Assembly: GCF_010015585.1 (NCBI RefSeq)
Contig: NW_022985091.1
Coordinates: 14,138-78,137, forward strand
Length of the DNA: 64,000 bases
From: Eremomyces bilateralis CBS 781.70
Lineage: Eukaryota; Ascomycota; Dothideomycetes; Eremomycetales; Eremomycetaceae
Direction: 5' to 3'
Part shown: positions 57,991 through 64,000 of the stretch, in pieces
Numbering within the stretch: the stretch's first letter is position 1
How the letters are laid out: every line of letters begins with the position of its first letter
The notes under the pieces: generated by a model
What the model saw: the letters and a program-made list of their open reading frames with translations, nothing else
Told to the model about the DNA's origin: nothing
Databases searched by the model: none
Translations under genes and position numbers: made by a program

Positions 57991-60138
57991 TTATAGCTCT
58001 TTCGTGTCCTGTACACTGGATCGACGTCCGTATCTGAACTCGAACCCCTCCTCATCATGATACTTGGGTCTCTTTCGCAGTGGTGACTGAATATCGTCTG
58101 CTGCTTTGAAGTCATGGACGCTACCACGGCGAGCGCGACCGAGACCTGGAATTGGTCGACTTAGCCCTATATCTGACGGTTTGGGCGAAATTGGGGCTGG
58201 CTCTTGCTGCTCTGGGGGGGGTTCTCTGGTAGTCTTCGTGGAAGCATCTTTCCTCGAACGGGTCGGAGTCGATGCGACCCATTCATCAACGCCCGACTCC
58301 CACCGATAACTGAGGAATTCCATTCGTCTCCTCTCCAGAGTGCTTGGGGTCGCGATATGTGTCTCGCTGGTGTCCATGTTTGTCCAAAGCTCCGTTGCAA
58401 TGGTTGGGTGCATTTGTATGGATCGTTTCATGACATCCAGAAGGACTTGGTCATCCCCCTTGTTTGAACGTATGACTGAACGCGCGAGTATGAGATCAAG
58501 CGCAAGTCTGCAGAGGAAAACGGATTGCGCAATGGTACACCCGGAGTCACCACTGTCCGTAACTCCATCGCTGTTCTTGCCGTGCTCAATCAATTGGATC
58601 CCGGCAATGTGCAGCAGCCCTGTTGCAAGGTGCCTGTGACCGGGAATCCGCCATCGAGGTGAGGTAAATAGGTCGATATCGTAAGCGATCCCATTGATGA
58701 ATGATGGCAGGAAATTCATTGGTACACCGTTCCTATTACTGAGCTGATGGAGTAAGCCCACAAGTTCCACTATGGGGAGAGGGAAGAGATGCGGTGGCGG
58801 CCGCCGCGTAAGTATTCGGAGAATGAGACCTGCACAAAACACAGCAAGGACCATGCAGCATTCAGGAACGCATAGGCTATCCCATTCCACTCCAGCGAAG
58901 TCTAAGATAGTTATCTCGAGGTTCTGTTGGGTTTCCTGGAGTCGCTCCTTTTCGCAATTGACGTGGAAGAGCATCGAATCAGCTACTAGGGTCGACATGC
59001 GGTGCTTAACCACAGCCAGGAACGATCCCACAAGCTCGTCTCTCTCATGGGCATATAGCTTATACTCCCCCGACGAACTTGGGATATCCCAAGAGAATCT
59101 CAATATTGCCCGTAATGCGGTCCATGCCTCAAACGGCTCGTGTGACTTCCAGAGAAGAGGTTTAAGGAATGTCTTCCAATACACGACGCACATGGGACCT
59201 GTGAAGGATTCCAAAGCTCCCAGCGAAATCTGGGCTAGAAGCCCTTTCACTGGACACCAATTGTTCGTGGGAAAGACACAGCGTTGAAAAGTGTCCATGC
59301 CCACGTCATGGAGGCCGGCTCGATGGGAGGCCCTAAGCAGTTCCAAGCTGATTCCCGGACTTTCATACTCATTGAGTAATGAGTTTTTATTTGGATCACC
59401 AAGCACCGAAGAAAGACTCGATATGGCAGTGGCCGGGGGAAAATCATACCGAATCGCCTCTTCGATCAATTTGATGGAGTGAGCTCGCAAAACCGCCTTC
59501 AGACCGGGCCATCCGTGGGAAGAGCTGAACTGGTCCTCCAGGAAGTAGTACATTCCACAGGGGCCATCGAATCCTTCATATTCATGGTCGTCGTAAGGGA
59601 TTCGGTTAAGAGCAATCGCGAACAATGACCTGGCGCCCGTCTTGGGGGTTTCGTTCGTCCTTCCGGATTGATTATTTTGGCCCTGGCCGATAGTGTCATC
59701 GTTGCCATGATGTTCGGATGTTTCGCGAAGGATGGCCGCGAATGCAACGATCACTGCTTGCGAGTTGTGTTGTTCAGGTCCCTTTAGTGTCCCATTCTTG
59801 CCACAGCAAGGCTCAAGACGAGGGCGCTGAATAGAACGCCGAGGAGGAGGTAATACTTTGGGGCCAGCGGCGCTGCCACGAATCGATCGTTTGCCGTTCC
59901 CATATCCTCGTTTCAAATGTCGGGGTTCTACCCAATCCGGCTCTTCAAGTTTCGCGTCCAAGGTGTCCGCTGCTCTCGTATCCTTTTTCAGCATCAATTT
60001 AGAAGAATTTATATCGCTGTTCGACTTCTCTGCTCGTAGGGTCTTGAGCCGGCTTAAGAGCCGTAGAAGGAGAGCCTCGCATCGTTCTGCCGTCCATACA
60101 TCGACCTTTTCATCACTTGCTGAACTCGAGGATAACAT
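57991..60138 (-). CDS. large conserved-looking hypothetical protein
   Basis: One long exon, 715 aa from the ATG at 60138 (MLSSSSASDEKVDVWTAERC). The frame stays open upstream to a possible acceptor (ATTCCACAG, ending at about 60171). A small 5' exon such as MCAEISRR with a weak GTCTTT donor could therefore precede it; this is unproven. Helical, Leu-rich segments dominate the middle (VWTAERCEALLLRLLSRL, GLKAVLRAHSIKLIEEAIR, CCMVLAVFCAGLILRILT), flanked by a basic N-terminal linker and a disordered, Ser/Pro/Arg-rich C-terminal tail (KRPKYHDEEGFEFRYGRRS). I recognise no domain. The repeated-helix look suggests a scaffold or HEAT-like fold, which is only a guess. It converges with PMR1, leaving 175 bp between stops. 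Confidence 0.75.
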   Translation of the reverse strand: MLSSSSASDEKVDVWTAERCEALLLRLLSRLKTLRAEKSNSDINSSKLMLKKDTRAADTLDAKLEEPDWVEPRHLKRGYGNGKRSIRGSAAGPKVLPPPRRSIQRPRLEPCCGKNGTLKGPEQHNSQAVIVAFAAILRETSEHHGNDDTIGQGQNNQSGRTNETPKTGARSLFAIALNRIPYDDHEYEGFDGPCGMYYFLEDQFSSSHGWPGLKAVLRAHSIKLIEEAIRYDFPPATAISSLSSVLGDPNKNSLLNEYESPGISLELLRASHRAGLHDVGMDTFQRCVFPTNNWCPVKGLLAQISLGALESFTGPMCVVYWKTFLKPLLWKSHEPFEAWTALRAILRFSWDIPSSSGEYKLYAHERDELVGSFLAVVKHRMSTLVADSMLFHVNCEKERLQETQQNLEITILDFAGVEWDSLCVPECCMVLAVFCAGLILRILTRRPPPHLFPLPIVELVGLLHQLSNRNGVPMNFLPSFINGIAYDIDLFTSPRWRIPGHRHLATGLLHIAGIQLIEHGKNSDGVTDSGDSGCTIAQSVFLCRLALDLILARSVIRSNKGDDQVLLDVMKRSIQMHPTIATELWTNMDTSETHIATPSTLERRRMEFLSYRWESGVDEWVASTPTRSRKDASTKTTREPPPEQQEPAPISPKPSDIGLSRPIPGLGRARRGSVHDFKAADDIQSPLRKRPKYHDEEGFEFRYGRRSSVQDTKEL

Positions 60139-61026
60139 GGGATTCAAGAGTGCATTATGGTCAAATAACTGTGGAATTCAGTATCCAACGCATCGAATCA
60201 TGTTGTAATAAAAGACGCGACGGCTGATCTCCGCGCACATGCCGGTAGGTAGATATGATTGAGTCTTGGGCGGCTGGCAAGTCAATATTGAGGAATCACC
60301 TTGGCCAATCAACTGACGCCAATCTCGACGTCAACTCAATACCGCAAGACCTGCCGATATCCAGAAACTGGTTAAACTTAATCTGTTGAAATAGCACCAA
60401 TTAAAGAAGGATTCTAACTCTCTTGGCAACCATCTTTTCGTTAACCAAAGGAGGGCAATTCGAGATATCAAGTCTTGCAGTAACCCATAAAGCCCGAATG
60501 TGACTGGTAAATGGTACGGGACCGGAAGCATCATCACCGTCCGAACTTCGAAATCTCGCAGGATGAAGACGACTTATTGATGGGATTAATAAGAACACGC
60601 GGCGCAGGAATCAGTAATCACACAACCACGGCAAAGTTAACATGGTAGATTGATCTTCTTGGTATCTTATGTCCAGCAGAGAAGGATGCGACCGCGACCC
60701 AAATGACGCGACCCGCGTAAAATCAAGGAGCTTGCTCCACAGACCACAACAACTGAGGAAATCAGAAAGCCAAACGCCATTGTACGCCTCCGCTCCGCGA
60801 CACCGGGTGCCAATAAACCCGCTCGGAAGGCATGGCTGCAACATGAATGAAAGTCGCAGTTGGGAATCATAAAAATGAAAATTCGATGGCGTGCATCGAT
60901 GGGGGGGAGCGAAAATAGCCTCTCGTCGTCGAGAAGGTTCGGTTGGGAAACGGAGACCGGATCCGCGTGGTGAGGGACCGCGCCATATCGCGTATGGACA
61001 AATCGGACGTACGGCGCCCCAAGTCT
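60139..61026. other. intergenic, promoter of the hypothetical gene and 3' end of TeaR-like gene
   Basis: About 0.9 kb with no supported gene; may contain a small first exon of the hypothetical gene around 60220-60241. Confidence 0.4.
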
Positions 61027-62990
61027 TTACATCACCACGCAGCACGTACAGCCCTTTTTCTTCCCGGCTTTCTCATCGTCCACCGGCTCCTGAACTCGCA
61101 CGGGTCTTTGGTTAAGATCCAATCCTTGTGGCTGTCCTGCACTCAGTTTCGACCCCCCAATAGAAGGACTGGTAGCCGCCACTCCTCGGAGGCTGGGCGT
61201 GATTTTATACCCGCCATGGCTCTCGCTCGTGCCGGGCCGCGGGCTGCCGTTGGCTTCTTTTGGCAACGTAGGCGACGGCAACGGCCACTCCAGGTCGATA
61301 TTCCTCCCGTCATCATCGGCCTCGGCACCCCGGTGAGCGCCTTTGATCTCGGCGGCGCTGCCCGCGCTGCTGCGCACCGGAGGAGCGTAGTCGGCGGCAT
61401 TGAGTAGGCGGAAATCCCGGTCGTACGCGGACCCGGTCTTCCCTTCGCTTTCCCAGCGCTCCTGCGCCATGCGTTTGGCGTGCGTCGGAAGCATTTGCTG
61501 ATCGGGGGGAAGACGGGGGTCGGGCTTGTACATGGACGCGAGCCACGGGGGGTCGCCTTCGGGGGCCGCGTGCGAGGTGGACGGACGGCCGGACGAGGTG
61601 CCGGGGCGTTTTTCGGGGGATTTGGCGCCGCGGTTCGTGTTCGAGACGACGCGGGGTTTGGATGCGGAAGGAATTCCCCGTTTAGTCACGGACCCTTTCT
61701 TATTGGCTCGTGGTGGGCTGGAGGAAGGGGATTGGCCAGGAGAAACGGTCGTCTTCCTCCGCGGGGGAGAGTCCGTAGGCGTCTGCAATTCAGCATCGTC
61801 CAGGAGAACTTGACTTCCGGCACTCCGGCTCCGAGCACGGCTATGGCCGTTCCTAGGGAATGCGACGCCGCCGTCCATCGATCCCCAGGCTCCGGATCCA
61901 TTGCGACTGCGCGAAAGCGGAGAGTCTCGATCGACCATATCCGAAGACACTGGGACGGGAGACATCTTTGCAATGGGGATTCTAGATGTGCTTGGTCGGA
62001 GGATTCGGCTCGGATAGGGAGAACTTCCCCAGGATTCCGGTTCGACCATATCGGCAGCTACCTCTTCTGGCGTGCGTAGTTCGAAGTCGATTGCCCCATC
62101 TTCCGCTTCGTCTTCCGCAGGGATGGGTGAGATCCTTCTTTGCTTCTTTTCCTCCCGTTCACGACCATGCCCTGGCTCTCCGTTTATCTCATCCCCATGG
62201 TCATGAAATCGGTTCCGCGAACTGCTTGCCGACCGGCTTCCAGAGCGGCTCGCCGGCAAGCGGAATCCCGCCTCCTCCAGCTCCCGGCTTTCAATCTGGG
62301 CCAACTTATCCCGATGGATCCAGAAGTCGTGATCAAAGGCGGCTCCGAGCCCGCCAGGGATCGGGGCAGAGCTGGATTGCGATAAATTCGGCGACATGCC
62401 TTTTGAGCTGCTCGATAGCTTTCGTTTCCCTCCATGATCGGCCGAGTGCGGAAGGTTTCGTGCCTCCGCCGAGGGAGCCTTATAAAGATCCCCAAAACCG
62501 TCGGGGTCACTTCCCATGCTTGATTTGCTGTGTTTCTTGGAAACGGGGTTCGATCGAGGGGCGTGTTGAGCGAGGTGCTTTCCGTTTGTCGTACTTGTAG
62601 AGAGATTTGATTCGAGGGTATCGGACCTGTTTGGCCTTTGTTCGTTGGTTCCGGTGTGTTGCATGAGAGGTTGACGCGGTGCACCATTCGCTATGGGTGT
62701 TTCGGACGGGTTGGTATCACCCGAATCGATGTTCTACTTGTAGCGTTAGCAATGTCAAATGGGGCTGGCTATGTGACCTAGTGCGGCCCAAAATGCCAAA
62801 TGTTTAGACGCGATGCAGTGCAGCAACAATTGCACCGTGACAGGATTGAGCGCTCTGGGTAGGAATTGCCCTGGTGAAGATAATATGTCCCACTGCTTAC
62901 CTCACGTTCCACGGGAACAGCGTAATCCCAGGATGATTGACTCGAAATAGTAGTGTGAACAGGAATCGGTTGCGCAGAAACGGTCGTCAT
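61027..62990 (-). CDS. teaR: prenylated cell-end (polarity) protein, TeaR/Mod5-like
   Basis: Two exons, 62990-62901 and 62733-61027, joined over a 167-nt intron (GTAAGC...TTGCTAACGCTACAAGTAG), 598 aa. The protein is largely disordered and ends GCTCCVVM, a CaaX box for prenylation (CVVM), after a lysine cluster (AGKKKG) that would help plasma-membrane binding. Conserved-looking blocks are WIHRDKLAQIESRELEEAGF and, in the second half, PPWLASMYKPDPRLPPDQQM and LPTHAKRMAQERWESEGKT, followed by YDRDFRLLN. In Aspergillus nidulans TeaR, the Mod5 relative, anchors the kelch protein TeaA at hyphal tips and marks growth sites. The identification rests on domain order, CaaX end and remembered motifs, so it is likely but not certain. 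The intron is the longest clear one in the window. Confidence 0.72.
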
Positions 62991-64000
62991 CGCGTGTTTC
63001 TCGCGAGCAAAAGACCCAGTACCGGAAGGTCTGATATGAATTAGAGAGGGAGCGCGTCCACTCTCATATTAATTCAGATCGGCGGCGCGGACGGGTCGAA
63101 AAGAAGGACCAGGACGGTTTGGTTCAGGGAATCTTCGCTCTTCAATGCCCTGATCCTGGAATAATTCTTATGACAACAGCATGGAGAGCGACTGGGTCCA
63201 GAAAGGGTAAAGTTGCTCGTGCTCAGGTCATAAGTGGTCGAAATGGATTGTGTAACGGCGAAGAAGGACAAAGGAAGTCAGGGACCAAAAAAGTGGTGGA
63301 GCGCGGTGTTTGGCGGTTGGAGGGTGAGACGACGAGGATGAAGAGGATTTTTGTGGTGGAAGACACGCTCACAATTGCATATGGTATAAACAGATGAAAG
63401 CCAGGAGGCAATGAGTGACAGTGGTCGGGGCAATGACAGCGATGTGAGGAGAAACGAACAATCACGGAGAGGAGACGATGAAGGAAGGATGAAGCACGAG
63501 GATGCTGAGACGGCTGTCAACTTGTCAAGTGAGGAGCAATGGTTGGGGCGAGTGATTGGCTAGATGGTCGGAGCCAGGGACACCCCCTTATTGCTTTTAG
63601 CTGCAATATTTGCTATCGCCAACCACGGCCAATGATCACCGTGCAGGAATCATCAGAAATGCATTGCTATGTACGTAGTACGACGGTATTGATTTAATGC
63701 TCGCGGGAACGGGTGGTTTGTTTGGATCCCACGCCTTACTTAATTACATTGGACGCGTCTGGCGTTTGTTGGAGAGCGGTTCTCTTACCATACCGGTCCC
63801 AAACAATTGCAACCCATCTAGAAACCAACCTGGAAATCGACTGCCCGACTGTCTAAATTGCAAAAGTCGACCAGCAGCCTCACGAGTCACGACTCTGGCA
63901 CACGCTCCCCACTCCCCAGGTGCTGAATTAAAGCTGAAATGAACCAGGAGGACAAGGATGGGCTAACGGTGGGCGATGGGGGCATCTGGCACGCACAAGC
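62991..64000. other. upstream region of TeaR-like gene to window end
   Basis: About 1 kb; purine-rich strand around 63260-63500 suggests a long pyrimidine-rich leader for the TeaR-like gene. Short frames only; no other gene recognised. Confidence 0.45.

Overview
This window is nuclear DNA of a filamentous ascomycete, most likely a member of the Eurotiales (Aspergillus/Penicillium relatives). The evidence is short introns (about 44-105 nt, most 46-60) with GTRNGT donors, CTRAC-like branch sites and YAG acceptors in nearly every gene. It also has single-copy fungal housekeeping genes with Aspergillus-like sequence (Sec24, MCM2, Aip1, Rad21, Pmr1, a UBR7/Mlo2-type protein, an Ace2/Swi5-type factor, a TeaR-like CaaX protein), an HsbA-type cell-wall protein and a fungal NLR. 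I call 25 protein-coding genes plus one doubtful one, and no tRNA, rRNA or viral element. Exon joins were worked out by eye, and codon phase closes in every complete model.

Left edge, 1-4.5 kb: the most interesting region. A NACHT-WD40 NLR (minus strand, running off the window) has a separate 34-residue first exon. Diverging from it across a 1.1-kb intergenic stretch is a gene with a Helo-like (PF17111-type) N-terminal domain. The NLR's N-terminal exon and the partner's C-terminal end share an amyloid-motif-like peptide (10 of 15 residues identical, ungapped). This is the layout of fungal NLR/effector prion-signalling pairs such as those related to HET-s.

5.6-24.7 kb: a dense housekeeping block. 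It holds an Ace2/Swi5 zinc-finger factor (-), ubiquitin-eS31 fusion (+), SEC24 (+), MCM2 (-), a UBR-box protein (+), an FKBP domain fused in frame to a STIMATE-like membrane domain (+), an acidic nuclear-type orphan (-) and AIP1 (+). MCM2 and the UBR-box gene diverge from a promoter with an ACGCGT (MCB) site.

25-34.4 kb: more variable content. It holds a UPF0643 protein (-), a seven-helix fungal rhodopsin-like membrane protein (-), a DHA2-type MFS transporter (+), a roughly 250-bp inverted-repeat element, an aldo-keto reductase with an 11-nt exon (+) and an Erd2-like receptor with a long acidic tail (-).

34.4-42 kb: gene-poor. A Myb/SANT-like factor lies between about 2 and 3 kb of non-coding DNA, followed by an HsbA-type secreted, probably GPI-anchored protein.

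42-64 kb: dense again. It holds a DOMON-cytochrome b561 protein (-), pyroglutamyl peptidase (-), peroxisomal Ant1-type carrier (+), a doubtful reading frame with one in-frame TGA (+), PhoD-type phosphatase (-), Rad21 cohesin (-), Pmr1 Ca/Mn pump (+), a 715-residue orphan (-) and TeaR-like cell-end protein (-). Most genes act independently; the only clear functional pair is the NLR and its Helo-like neighbour.
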